The notes beneath the pieces were generated by a model that had not been told where the DNA came from, ran no database searches, and saw nothing but the letters and a program-made list of their open reading frames with translations. A stretch of DNA of 64,000 nucleotides from Paramacrobiotus metropolitanus (Eukaryota > Tardigrada > Eutardigrada > Parachela > Macrobiotidae). Made by a program: the position numbers and the translations under genes. Shown one piece after another: positions 25,120 to 37,374 of this stretch. Location: assembly GCF_019649055.1 (NCBI RefSeq), contig NW_026570227.1:2170001-2234000 (forward strand). The letters are read 5' to 3'. Within the stretch, counting starts at the first letter, position 1, and the number at the start of each line of letters is the position of its first letter.

Positions 25120-25860
25120 ATCCTAGTATCCTAAATAGGCTAAATCCTAATGTAATATAATTATTTATTTTTAATATTTTAACTCTTTAATCTGTGCTAT
25201 TATTAATTTGTTTCTTAATTTTTTAACAATTTTAAATTCGCTAGGTACAATTTTTTTCCTCCCGGCGTCTGAAATTTCGCAATTTTTTTGTGTAAGAAGG
25301 CGAGCTTGAGAGGGTCTCGTGATACTCGTATTTCCCCCAACTCAGCCGCTGAGAGATGGACTTTAGAAAACAATGAGCGAGGTCCCGGAACGCGGCATGG
25401 CTTTTTGAGCCGGTAGAGTACAGTTTAAAAAATAATAAAAGTTTCTTGACCACTACAGCACAAACGAAATTTTTATTTGTGCTGCTCTTGACCTCAGGCT
25501 GTCTTTTGTATTAACCATCTAAAGTATAGTTCAGTTCATTTCAAGATCGATTAGGCTAAAGTTTAACGCATTTGTTGCCAACTTTACGCAGCTACGTAGA
25601 GTTATTCTTCCATAAAAAATCAAGGTGCATGCTCCCTGAAATAAAGAGCTCCTTGCATGTTATGAGTGTGCCAATTAATTGGCCGAATCTGTAATATCTT
25701 TCCAACAATGCTCAAAAGAATAAACATTGAAATATTATCATCGTCCAGAGCCCTCATTCTGGATTTTACGTTTAAGTCCGGTACAGTTACAGAACTTTTT
25801 AGACTCTTCTTATTTTTAGACGTTTTAGACATATCCGGCACGTGCTTCCTCCTTTGTGAG
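25120..25860. repeat. Dispersed repeat D, copy 1
   Basis: Diverged duplicate of 38,940-39,330. Shared landmarks are the TTTAATATTTTAACTC tract, CAACAATGCTCAAA..AATAA, ATATTATC(A/G)TCGT, and AGAAC..CTTAGACTCT. A 73-codon minus-strand frame (25,620-25,841) lies in the shared part but is not preserved in copy 2. Confidence 0.6.
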
Positions 25861-25977
25861 GCCTACATAGTTTTCTGTTAATTCTGTCGGGTTTATTGTA
25901 CAACCAGCATTTCTTGCGAACGCGTACTGAGTGAAAGAAAGAAGGAGAAGCAGTGATTTTCTCGAAAGTCTCCCCAT
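25825..25977 (-). CDS. Possible signal-peptide first exon of a small secreted protein
   Basis: From the ATG at 25,977 the 50-residue frame starts with basic MGRLSRK, a Leu-rich hydrophobic run and an Ala-rich cleavage-like site, then NAGCTINPTELTENYVGLTK. The last stretch loosely resembles the Gly-Leu-Thr-x-Glu-Glu-Ala core of potato-inhibitor-I-type protease inhibitors. The frame ends soon after, and the downstream exon was not identified. It overlaps the edge of a dispersed repeat, which lowers confidence. It could be chance. Confidence 0.25.
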   Translation of the reverse strand: MGRLSRKSLLLLLSFTQYAFARNAGCTINPTELTENYVGLTKEEARAGYV

Positions 25978-26728
25978 CTTTCCTGGTTCATAGGATGACC
26001 ACCACACGTTCCACCCTCCCAACAGCAAAACTGGCCCTCTAGAGGTGCCCTCTATGAGTACTTGTCCACGTGTGGAATGTCTTCCTCTCCCGAGTACCAG
26101 AAAGCGAATGATGTACGGCAAGCAATCCGTCAATGTGGGATGCGTTAAATTGATACTAAGCACCGGACTACCCAGTTTAATATTCGCACCGAAACAATAT
26201 TACATCAATACGCTGAAAACAATTTACTGCAGTTACAGCGGAAAGAATACGTCTATTCGCCGATTGTTGGTATACTATGCATGCGGATGTTTCTCTTCCC
26301 TGTCCGTTTCCGATTGTGAGGCAACTGCTTTTTATTCGGGATGTATACGTCCTGTCCGTTTGCCTCGTGTATTATCTGGGAAATCGATAGGTTCACTTTT
26401 CAGACGATGTGCATACTCAGTTATGGCGTCGGGTAACGACTATTGTCGCATCAGGTAATTGTTCCCGCGACGGAAGATCGCTATGTGACGAACTTGATGT
26501 TTTTTTTACATTTCACTTTTTTCCGTTAACTTTTCTCCTTTAAGAAGCTTTTCATTCAGTAGGCACGTAGATTACTGGATCTTATAATAGGATACATCCT
26601 GTACATTTAACAGGTTTTACCCATGAACACACGTCGGGATTTCGACGTCAGACGTATCGCGTTGCTATGTCTAGCACCCAGGGCAGCACATAGTGTTAAC
26701 GTAATAGACTGCACCAGCGACATAACAG

Positions 26729-27085
26729 TCAAATGTCAATCACTGCACCATGTTGCACCACGGTAAAAAAATGGTGCAAAGCTTCGGAAACTATTCCGTA
26801 TTTCGCAGCGTTTCGTTTAACGATTTTACTAAACGTTCGGTTCGCATGCTGAGCACGGAGTCGTTCCACTAAATCTGTTAATTTATTACTAGCCTTGTGG
26901 GCGCGGTGGTACTGTGCCATCAGTGCGTTAGTGATAATACCATGTCTGACCAGTTCGACAAAAGAACATTTCGGCATAATTAGGACATTTCGCATGACTT
27001 TTTGAGACCATCCATAAATTTCTGTACGCAATAAACCGCAGGAGGTTGGGGTGCTAAAAATGTGACGTCCCAATAGGCCTAACAC
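26729..27085 (-). CDS. Unrecognised 118-aa reading frame related to a dispersed motif
   Basis: Residues about 75-100 (ERLRAQHANRTFSKIVKRNA, then AAKYGIVSEA) are translated from DNA related to the CTCCGTA...TACGGAG motif at 20.4, 33.0 and 39.9 kb. In those copies the same frame holds stops. This copy is the only one open over its full length, so it may be the least decayed remnant of an old coding repeat. I recognise no domain. It could also be open by chance. Confidence 0.25.
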   Translation of the reverse strand: MLGLLGRHIFSTPTSCGLLRTEIYGWSQKVMRNVLIMPKCSFVELVRHGIITNALMAQYHRAHKASNKLTDLVERLRAQHANRTFSKIVKRNAAKYGIVSEALHHFFTVVQHGAVIDI

Positions 27086-27599
27086 ACAGAAAAACGTGAC
27101 AAACTGGGAGTAAGGGCAAATTTTCGGGAAACCGGCGTACGTAGTTTATCGGTGGTCCCTAATATGTAACTGCATCTGCAATGTACTCATGCAGGGCTTC
27201 CTATTGTTTCGTCCACCATTTATTTTGTCCACCGTTCATTTTGTCCACCATTCATTTTGTCCACCATTCATTTTGTCCACCGTATGTTTTGTATACGCTG
27301 AAAGCGTATTGGAGTGCAAATCGAATTCCTCGACGTGATACGTCGCGTCAACGAGTTCGATTTATGCGGCCTACAGCGCACACAGTGCAGTTGCAAACTT
27401 ACACCAGTGTCTTAAATCAAACTGGCTTCTTACCACCAGTAAGGAAACAGGAGAAAACATAAAAACCTAAGAAAAAACAAAGACGTGCAAAAATATAAGA
27501 AAACGTAGAAAATCATAGGAAAAGGAGAACATAAGAAACCTAAGAAACCACAAGCTGGAGTACATAAGAAACATAAGAAAACCATAAGAAAACAGGCTA

Positions 27600-28484
27600 C
27601 CACCCATTTCGCCAACGGGACATTTCGCCAACCGGACATTTCGCCTACCAGACAGCAGCAGTTCGAAATGAAATTATAACACGGCAGTTCGAATCGAAAT
27701 TATCACTAACGGTTCGAAAAATATTTAAAAACGAGCAAATAAAACTTAAGAATAGAACCTAAGAAACCTGAAAAACATTTAAGCATATCTACAAATAAGA
27801 AAATCTAATAAACTAAGAAATTTAAGAAACCTAAGAAACCTAAGAAAACCTAAGAAGACCTAAGAAACCTAAGAAAACCTAAGAAACCTAAGAAACCTAA
27901 AAAAACCTAAGAAGACCTAAGAAACCTAAGGAAACCTAAGAAAACCTAAGAAACCTAAGAAAACCTAAGAAAACCTAAGAAACCTAAAAAAACCTAAGAA
28001 GACCTAAGAAACCTAAGAAAACCTAAGAAACCTAAGAAACCTAAGAAAACCTAAGAAGACCTAAGAAACCTTAGAAAACCTAAGGAACCTAAGAAACCTA
28101 AAAAAACCTAAGAAAACCTAAGAAACCAAAGAAAACCTAAGAAGACCTAAGAAGACCTAAGAAACCTTAGAAAACCTAAGAAAACCTAAGAAACCTAAGA
28201 AACCTAAGAAAACCTAAGAAGACCTAAGAAACCTTAGAAAACCTAAGGAACCTAAGAAAGCTAAAAAAACCTAAGAAAACCTAAGAAACCAAAGAAAACC
28301 TAAGAAGACCTAAGAAGACCTAAGAAACCTTAGAAAACCTAAGAAAACCTAAGAAAACCTAAGAAACCTAAGAAAACCTAAGAAACCTAAGAACCTAAGA
28401 AACTTCAGAAAACCAAAGAAAGTAAGAAATACTACGGTTGTCGAAATGTCCCGTTGGCGAAATGTCCCGTTGGCGAAATGGGAT
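27600..28484. mobile_element. Inner nested element with CATTTCGCCAACGGGA ends
   Basis: Three 16-bp units CATTTCGCCAACGGGA/CATTTCGCCAACCGGA lie at 27,605-27,650. The reverse orientation (GAAATGTCCCGTTGGC, twice) lies at 28,443-28,480. The unit length and the CATTTyGyC..AC core are shared with the outer element, so this looks like a relative inserted inside it. Between the ends lies the CCTAAGAAA array. Confidence 0.65.
27735..28430. repeat. AACCTAAGAAA minisatellite
   Basis: A ~700-bp array of 10-13-bp units AACCTAAGAAA with GAAGACCT variants and higher-order duplication: the block starting near 28,060 is repeated near 28,230. The units contain CTTAGG on the reverse strand, but phase and composition do not match a standard arthropod TTAGG telomere tract. 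Confidence 0.9.
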
Positions 28485-28689
28485 GATACCAGAAAACATC
28501 ATAAAGCTGAAAATTCTTAGTAGAACAGAATCAACAGATCAATACAGCCTAATAGTTCATTGCAGTTTAGTGTGTAAAAGCAGTCAATTAAACTGTAAGA
28601 ACACGTTGTAAGTGGATGGTGGACGAAATGAATGGTGGACAAAATGAACGGTGGACAAAATGAACGGTGGACAAAATGAATAGACACGC

Positions 28690-30954
28690 TCATGCAGCGG
28701 GTTGTTTAGCAACCGAAACGATTGCTGTCAGTCGCTAGACGCAGTCATTCTATCGGGAACTGCGTTGCTAGCAATGCAGATTTTGTCGATCTCAATTGTC
28801 TTGAAAGCAATTTCTGTCAATAAACGCAGTGGATTCGATGCAGATGGATAGTGTGCGTATATAAAATATAAAATTACAAGTACTGTATTGTTGATGGCAT
28901 TACCAGCACTGATTGCAGGTTTTTGGTTTCGTGGTACCATCAGTGATCAGGATGACAAGTTAGTATTTGCATATACGCACTGACGTACATATTCTGCGTA
29001 CTCTGAATCCAGCAAGAGCGTCCTATAGCGATGCTTTTGGATACGACCACTACTGAAGGATATCGCTTGTGTGACGAATGGCAAAAACGCACACTGTTAA
29101 TTAAAATAAATATTACAAATATTCTGTAATTTGCATTCTCAGTTCGCCTTTAGTAGCGTTGTAATTCTTCCGATAAGCAAGGTCAGTAAATACATACCTG
29201 AGATGAACCGTTCACCGTTGTATATCATCATAACTGCAACCGATTTTCCGGAGAGCATTAGCTCTTCCGTTCCGGCAAGTGTGTGCTAGCGATTGCATTC
29301 CATAATTTGGATCCCGTTCCTTCTACAGTATTGCATAAATAGTTCGGCATTGGCTGAAAGTTTTTTTTGTTGCATAGTAGTTCAGTCGGTGCAGAACAGA
29401 AACTGAAACAGACAGCGTTACGACGCTTTTAATTTTCTAAACATGTCTTCCGAATCTAGTTTTGCTGCCAAATGTTTTCGCATCCAGAAACACATCGTAA
29501 CTGATCTGGTTCGTACCGGTACATGCCAAACTGAGATGGATTTGCACCGCGGAAAAGACTGAATTTTTGTAACTGATGCGTCAGGCCATGTACTCGTCAA
29601 TGAACTCGTGAATTTCTCGTGATATTCTCAAGGGCAAACGCACCGTCGAAATTGATACGTGTATTGGTGAGTTCGAAGAGGCTTTTGATTACCGAAATCT
29701 TTAAAGTTGTGCTCACCAGAGCACCAATCCAAACTTCTTTATGCACAATGTTTCCTTAAAATGACGTTGAACGAGAGAATGCGAACGTGAGACGTGCTTC
29801 ACGTTACTGAAATGTACAAACAATATTTTATAGTTTTTCTTACCTTCTAGCTATATTATTCGTATCTGCTCTTGAGGTTCTACACAATAGACATGTACTC
29901 ATATGCCGATTCTGTTAGTCATTGTGTGGCTTCGGTTCCATAATTACGTTGATCCTCTGAATCATCTTCGGTTTGTGATGGCAGGAGAGCTCGCATTGCT
30001 GTTTCACTCATATGCTTCTCAGTTGCAGTGAAAAAAAGTAGGGAAACAGAAAGGTCCTGGTTATGTTGCAGCTCTTTCGGACATTGCTCATAATCGGGAA
30101 CTATGTCATGCGCTACGTCCAGAGAATAGCCAGCGGTCTTCCTATCCATTACTATAGTTCCATGTCGGCGTTAGTAAACTACGCAGATGCGTTGGATGAA
30201 TAGCTTCAAAACGAGCTTGATCAAGACCAGTTTAAATGGAGGCTTTTTGCGGTGGTTTAATTTGTATATTAACGGAAAATATTTTATGATGTCTCGACAT
30301 TATTTATGGCGCATAATAAATAAACTCCGTTCTCTTTATTTTCTGACCGTTTTCCGTCTAATGACTTTAACTAATCAACGGTGCCACGAACGCGGTACAA
30401 GACTGGCCCGATGTTGATGGTATGTAATCTCCAGTGGTCTTCACTAGGTCGAGTTTCACACTATAGGTTAATGGCAACCCAGCTGCTCCAGCCTCCTTCT
30501 AAGGACACTGTCGATTCCACCTAATCGCCGCGATTAATGTTTTCCCCGCGGACCGGTAAATCTCACCCGTGAGATGCCTCCAATTTCCGAATTTTGTTCG
30601 GTAACTGGCGAATAACGCCCTGTGGTTGGGCCTTGATGACCTTTGCCGACCTAACCATAGCTCGATTAACCACGGCGTTAATTTTGTAATAAAAACCTCA
30701 TGTTATTCCTTCCTCTGGCGGCTGCAAGAACCTCCCAACGTTCTTGAGTTACCTGGTACTACAAGAATTGTGCTATCTGGTTAATAATGAAGTTTATTAC
30801 GGTTATTAGATGACCGAGTTTGGTTTGAGTTAATTAAACTGTCCTCAAAGTTGGCCCAGCAATATGATTGCAGTTAATATCTACGTTAACCTTATATAAA
30901 TTTCTGTTCCAACTGATGTTACGATAGAACATTATACTGCCATTATAAAAATAA
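28690..30954. repeat. Dispersed ~4.3-kb repeat, copy B (left part)
   Basis: Matches copy A from its left end (AGCGGGTTGTTTAGCAACCG) through the CATTGCTCATAATCGGG and TTCATTAT..GGTTATTAGA landmarks. Homology stops abruptly at about 30,954, where a ~2-kb insertion begins, and resumes at about 32,955. Confidence 0.65.
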
Positions 30955-32954
30955 CTAGCAGACCCCGCGCAAATTGCGCGGAGTAAATAATGCAATCAGC
31001 AATGGACAAATCCCATCTTAGCGCAAAAATAAAACTCATAACTGCAGGTATGTAAATATATATCGTATGTAAACTCATAACGGCTGGTTTTATGAACGAA
31101 GCGTAGAATTCTATAATTCACAAATCAAAAATAATGTCCTTGCACACTGCACAGTTGATGTCACTTTATGATAACTACTGGAAAATTTGCCTGACCGTTT
31201 AATTGACTGCAGAATGGCCTAAAACCTGAAATGTGAAATTAATTTAAAGCTATTTTTCTCCCAAAAACGGGTAAATTTTTTTTCTTTCCGAACTATTTAT
31301 TTCCAGATCAGTCACCATCAGCTAAATTTCGTGCAGCTGCTACATAAGGACCCTGTAATTTATTAAAACTTGTTGTTCCCTCTTTCTCTTACTATTCTGA
31401 GCTTTTTCAACGTATCCGATAGCAAATTATTTAAGTACTTTACATCCCAGTTTGACCACTAATACACCACTGCTGCTGCCCTTCAACAATCAGTACACTA
31501 ATAAGTGATAAATTAAAACAGTAATAGTCACCTTTTTTCCTATTACTTTCACCACAGGACAAAGTTAAACCACTTTATTTAAATAAGGACAGAAGCATTT
31601 TGTTGTATTTCCTTCTCCGCTGTTAGCTCTTTCTAAAATCGAGGACTTGTACGGAAAATTTCTTGCATGTTTGCTGCTTCTCACGATGCATCTCGGCGTT
31701 GACTGCGGTTTTGCCTTATGTGACAAACTAACGGAAGTAGTCAGTAGTCGCTGGTAAGCATGTAGCTACCTTGCTTAAGGGATTCGGCCCCGTACATAGC
31801 ACCAAATTCGGCTTTCGCGCACTCGCCAACCCTTTTTTGCTTTGTTTTATGACATACTGCAGCCAGATGATTTGTACACATTGGCGTAGAAACCGTTCGA
31901 GCGCGTAACATCTGGTTCGGGAGTTATGGCTGTATGAAAATTTCAAAAAGTTTAAATGCATTCAGGTGTACCAAAAGTCTCGTTATCAACCGATCTTCGA
32001 ATACTGCATGTAAACGCACATATGCGTGAATATGGTTTTTTACACTCACAGACCCCCAGCGTTGGCATTGTTTTCCTATTTTAAAATGAATTAAAAGTTT
32101 TTAATAAAAAGGTGGTTCGGGGCAAAGACGATCTTCGTCGTTATGTGCATTTACGTGCAAAATTTGAAAAGGAACCTTTTGGAATTTTGTCACTCTCATA
32201 ACTTCGCAACCGAATTTTGCGCGCGAAAACGGATTCCACGCCAATCTACACAAATCATTCGGCTACACAGTGTCAAAAAGCAACACAAAAAAGTGTTTGG
32301 AAGTGCGCGGAAGCAAATATCTATACTTCTACTCCGCGGCAATGTACACGAATTTAGTACTACGTACCGGGCCAAATCCTTTAGCTGCAATTCTCGGCTA
32401 ATGACTGCCAAGCAGTCGCTCCAATGGCAACAAATGGCAACCACCCGTGGAAGCGTGGCAACTTTAAGCGGGTCAAACCACTGCGAATGACAGCTCCTTG
32501 GGAAACAGTTTTTAAGCAGTTTTCATGCTTGAAGACCTTCTTTATGTGTTCTTGCTCAATCACTTGTTCTTGATGCCAAATACTGATTACAAAATTTGTA
32601 AATTCGTTCAAGACCACGGAATAACACGTGGTCATGATTCCAGAAGAACAAAGTTTTCCCGACTCTAACTTGTAAGTCGGTCAATTCGTTTTGGCCGTCG
32701 AGACAGTGGTGGGGTGGTCGGTTTTGCAGTGATGGATTTTTAGCTGTTCCCATAGGCTTTCTATGTCAAAGTTTTTGCAAGTTTTCTTTCAAACTTTTGT
32801 TTTTTCTTTAAATTTGACTTTTATTGGCAAATCTGTACGTTAAAGGCTATCGAACGACATATAGACATTGGAGTTTGGATGAGTGCAGCGTTAATGCATC
32901 GATGACACACACGGAATTTTGTTAAGGCTTATCCTTTTATTTATATAGATAGAT
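30955..32954. mobile_element. ~2-kb insertion splitting repeat copy B
   Basis: Inferred from interruption of the A/B alignment. It starts with ACTAGCAGACCCCGCGCAAA, including the palindrome CCGCGCAAATTGCGCGG, and ends in TTATTTATATAGATAGATAT, a microsatellite-like tail. Internally, about 31,740-31,975 (minus) and 32,140-32,335 (plus) translate to related peptides, so they form a diverged inverted pair. No intact replication or transposition gene is found and the class is undetermined. Confidence 0.5.
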
Positions 32955-35345
32955 ATACAGCAGTTGATAATGCTTACTAGGTAATTCTTGTTTAAGCGAT
33001 GATAATTTCGATAAGTACTGCACACGAAACCTGGAAATGACTCCGTCTTTTGGGCAGCGTATCATTTAGCAGCATAGCTAAATGTTCGCGTGCCTGATAC
33101 GGAGGAGTTTCTTCTAAAGCCCACAAGAAGGGCACCGATAACTGATAAGTATCACATTTTTATGTCTATTTTACTGTTCATGAGTGCGTAACCAAGAACA
33201 AGCCCAGCACGGATGAATATTGGCCGATGACTATTAAAAAATTAATAAGTAATTCTAAGGATGTGTTGCTTTGCGGTCGCTTACAGACTGTCATAATATT
33301 AATGAACCCGTACGTATGTTTAGTAATTATATGAATACTAATCATCTGTGCCAGAACTTCGGCCCCTCTCCTTTGAGGCAAAGGATCTCGGCTTCTACTT
33401 CACCAATTTTGCTACTTTAAAGTGCATAAGAATTCTCGCAGCGCAGCGGTGGATCTAAGATGGTTAACCTTTTGCCAAAATCGTTTGGCTGGGTCCAGTG
33501 GTCAGCCATAAGCTTGTTACCATGGACGCGATAAGAAATGCATACTGTTCTAACACAAAACTTGACCCAGAACAGTAGAAATATCTGTGCTCCTACTCAA
33601 CAATACTTAAAGCACAATGCAAAGTAAAAAATTCATGATAAAATGGCAGTATCAGCCGACAGCGCAAACTGCAACTTATGTAGAGTATATGTTTCGATTA
33701 ACTTATGTAAAATCACTACAGCGTGTCAAAATAATTATTGCTAAATACACGTACAGGTTTCGCAATATTTTGACAGTTTGTAAGCAACTAGAATTCAACA
33801 CATCCTTTCTTTTAGTCATCAGCCAATATTCATCCGTGCTCAGCTTGTATTATGATACACTTTACATAAGTTAATCGAAACACGGACTGCCTTCTTGTAC
33901 ATACAGTACATAACTTCCAATGATGACTAACGCAGTGATGACTGACGTGTTAAGTTACTTACATAAATTTTTTACTTTGTATTGTACTCGTACTTATTGT
34001 TAAGTAGCAGCTCAGATATTGCTACTGTTCTGGGTCAAGTTGTGTTAGAACAGTGTGCATTTCTTATCGCGTCCATGGTAACAAGCTTATGATTGACCAC
34101 TGGACCTAGACAAATGATTTGGGCAAAACGTCAACAATCTTGGATCCACCGCTACACCTAGAGAGTTTTGATGTACTTTAAAGCAACAAAATTGGTGAAG
34201 TAGAAGCCGAGATCCTTTGCCTCAAAGGACAGGGCCGAAGTCCTGCCACAGATAATCAGTATTCATATAACTAACGGGAGTGCAACACTGCATCAAGAAA
34301 AAATAACAATAATTTTTTTGTGTTGGTTTTAGTGACCCTTTACTTAAAAACTGCGTGTATGAAGCAATGTGCGATATCATTGCAGTTGGCAGACATATAC
34401 CGTACCTCTTTTGAATTAAGAACGTCACCTACTGATACTGACTACAAAAACAGTCATAATAAAGCATTGTGCGACTTTGCAATTTACGCAACGTACAGAC
34501 TGATGCAGTGCATAAGCTGTTGTTATTGATGTTGCGTTGGAAAAACAATAAAATACGCCTTACAGTTAATTAATGTACTGTGCAGTACTCGTGAAGAACG
34601 TAAGTTTATCAGTCCGTAATCACGTACTTACGGACGTACTATCATTTTTACTTTGTGCTCAAATTATAAGTACTGTACTGCCCTTGTTATAAATACGAGA
34701 AATCCTTTCTCCAGTTCATTGCAACGAAAAACCACGTATATTATATTATGTACATACATTAATTCGGTTGCCAGGCAGTCACTCACATATTGGTTTAAAT
34801 ACCGTATAGTACTAGAATGCCTACTACAGTAAGTATGTTTGAAGTTTGTAAAGGTATGAACATGTGGGTAAATAATAACCCTGTAAGCTAACTCGTAACC
34901 TTGTATGCAGCAGAATCGACGACGCAAACAGTTACACAGTTCATGCTGCAGACATTTAAAGCTTTCTGCTAGGCTAGGGTAGCGCTTTCAGTACAGACAC
35001 GTTGTCATTCTTCAGCCTTTGAAAGATTTGCATCGACTTGATGGAATTTGCTCTGATTATATTCTCATGCTTATTTCCGCCCATTACAGAAATACGGCAT
35101 CCCAGGTAAGTAAACTGAAACATACAAAATTAGCGTAACTTCTGGAATCATGGCAGGGGAACTGTTTACGCATAACGGTTTTGCGAAGGCCAAACCCTAA
35201 AGCAGGCTTTTCTCGTGCGCTTTCTTCACTGCAGGATTGGTGGTAATTTCGCCTTGAGTAAGGAAGGAGTAAGGTCCGTATTTAAAAAGCGTACTAATGT
35301 GTGTGGTCACTAGCCATTTTTGTTATAGGACATGTTACGTTACCA
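32955..35345. repeat. Dispersed ~4.3-kb repeat, copy B (right part)
   Basis: Homology with copy A resumes at CAGTTGATAATGCTTACTAG, includes the CTCCGTCTTTTGGGCAGCGT motif, is interrupted by an insertion at about 33,185-34,290, and continues through CATCCCAGGTAAGTAAACTG and AATCATGGCAGG to about 35,345. Confidence 0.65.
33185..34290. mobile_element. R2-type inverted-repeat element (reverse orientation)
   Basis: The long arms 33,340-33,560 and 34,020-34,260 are mirror images with good identity: GATCTCGGCTTCTACTTCAC and CCATGGACGCGATAAGAAAT appear in both. The outer ends AACAAGCCCAGCACGGATGA and ATTCATATAACTAAC are the reverse complement of the R2 unit ends at 43.5-48.7 kb. The element interrupts the A/B alignment, so it is an insertion. 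Confidence 0.7.
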
Positions 35346-37240
35346 GGGGGAGTTGTACCGGGTGGCCGAATAAAATGGCCGTCTAAAAAAAATATCAAGA
35401 TGCGCTGGTGCATTCTATCGTCTGATTGGCCGTGTGTTAGTTTCATTCAAAACAGCAATCTTTAGAACGTACAAACGTTATGCTAGACTAACCTTATATT
35501 AAGGTCTGACTTTGTAGTAAATTATTTTGGGAGACTACAGATAGGTAGAGTTTGAGGATGTCCCGCAAACAAAAATTCGAATTTCCCTATTTCTAAAATT
35601 AGAAACTGCTGTTATTCAGCTAAGTACATTTCTGTGTGTCACAATAAAATTTTTGGTAGAAAGTTTGTTCCTTGTTTTTAATGTTTCTTGTTGCGGTGAC
35701 CTTTTTGGGGCCGTATTCGGGCAAGAAGGGAGAGAGTTGAGGTCGCGCATAGTAAAATTCTTGGTAATAAGCCATGCAGATTAGGAAAAGGAATTTCTTA
35801 TTTATGCTTGAAGTACTCGTACTGATCTAGATGAAAATCGTGTTTGCAAGGGCAACGTCTTAGCAACCTTGTTGATGGAAACGACATTCCGTATTGCGCC
35901 CTGTCTTGATTAGAAAATTGTAACGAAGATATAGAAACAAACCAGACAAAAAAAACCTACAACTTTTTCGAAATATACCAAAATGCGCGAACTGTATAAC
36001 TCATCCAGCGCAAGCACTATGTCGACAAGTATTTTTTCAGTGGAAAACAAATCCCTTCTCTAAATAAAACAGCTAAAAAAATTTAAAGAGCTCATAAGGG
36101 AAGAAAAATTTTCAAAATTCCGAATTTTGCGAGTTGAGAAATTGTACGCAATTTTATTTGGCCCCTTTGTAAACGAGCACGTCTCGATTTTCCAAAAAAA
36201 GCGTTTTTTTAATAGTCAGTAAAATTCTCTATCGAATGAGTCTTCTAAAAGCCGTTGTCCCGACACAGACTCGGCTCTGGACTGGATCGATACGGACCAT
36301 ATATTGTACGCAATAAAAGGCCAATATTGGCCTGTACCCTATACTGACATAAGGCGCGTATACATAGGGTAGCACATACGATTCCGCTAGGCGGTAACGT
36401 TGTTCGCCTAAGCGGCTAAGCCGTTGTCCACTAAAATATTGATTGTAATACAATTGTAAAATCCTCAGGATGCTGTGTTAAAATTGTTTTCGCTGGGTTG
36501 TTGAACCCTGGATTGTCATAACCGGAAACGTAAGTCTGACCATTTGTGGAAATAAAATAGTACTGTACTCTCACGCAGTTGTTGTAGTTGTTCTAAGAGA
36601 ACCAACCGAACGCGGGTGCTTTCCCTACTGATAAACAGAGTATTCAAAATGTAGCATTCTAATATTTACAATAAGGAATTTTTAAGTATTTTCAGTAAGT
36701 AATCATAATTAATGCTCCGCAGAAGTATGGCAGCATTATTTTGTTTTGGAAACGATGCATAGGCTTTCTGTTGCAGCAGAAAATCAACGGATTTCCTGCT
36801 TATTGCTAGATTTCTGTGTTTGTTCTGGTTCCAAGTCAGAGCAACAAATGATAAGGTAAGGAAATCGAAAGGTCCTTTTTGTGTTACCAGCTCTTCTGGG
36901 CATTGCTCGTAATTCGGAATTATGTCTTCCGTTATACTGAACCTAGCCAGGCGGCTTAGTTTGTATACTTCATATTAATGGAAAATATTTTGCGGGTCTT
37001 GACACAATGTGTCGCATACACTTGGTGAACGTCGTTTTCTTTCTTGTCCGACTGTTTTTCGTCTAATGACTTTCGCTGATCAAGAATGCTACGTTTTGTG
37101 AAGAAAATCAGCATCGCATGGCTGAACCAACCGGCCGGATCAACGTCCTCTCCGAAGAACATCAGCAGGTTCCCCGCCCATATATCCCAAGGCACATTGC
37201 GCAGTGTGAGAGGTATAAGAATGTGGGTGGTGATTTTCTG
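35346..37240. other. No recognised gene; one dispersed-repeat fragment
   Basis: AT-rich. A diverged piece of the A/B repeat is visible at about 36,770-37,010 (GGAAATCGAAAGGTCC, CATTGCTCGTAATTCGG). Nothing else recognised. Confidence 0.45.
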
Positions 37241-37277
37241 ATTATTGCGCTTCCACGCAGGTGTTAGTGGCTGTGGG

Positions 37278-37374
37278 AAAGCCATGGCGACCGCTAGATC
37301 CCGCTGTGGTATGCAGTACGGCGGTGGGGGCGGTGGTGACTCGTACGGCGAGCATACGGACGGCGAAAAGGCGG
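37278..37374 (+). CDS. Weak candidate first coding exon (Gly-rich)
   Basis: ATG at about 37,285 reads MATARSRCGMQYGGGGGG, then DSYGEHTDGEKA, and meets a good GTGAGT donor at about 37,375, in a locally GC-rich patch. This resembles a short host first exon, but I could not find a following exon. The antisense strand is also open here for 153 codons. Either or both may be spurious. Confidence 0.2.

Larger units (their letters stand above)
27203..28690. mobile_element. Outer element with 16-bp iterated inverted ends
   Basis: The left end is GGCTTCCTATTGTTTCGTCC followed by about five 16-bp units TTTTGTCCACCATTCA (27,209-27,286). The right end (28,615-28,685) is the same unit in reverse orientation (GGTGGACAAAATGAAC) and closes with AATAGACACG. 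The element at 49.0 kb has matching ends. The interior includes a second, inner pair of ends and a long A-rich array. No transposase is present. Confidence 0.75.

Noticed and set aside
27735-28430. CCTAAGAAA array as a telomere or interstitial telomere
   Set aside because: Units vary in length and carry AAGAAA. They do not match TTAGG, TTAGGG or another standard telomere phase, and they lie inside element ends.
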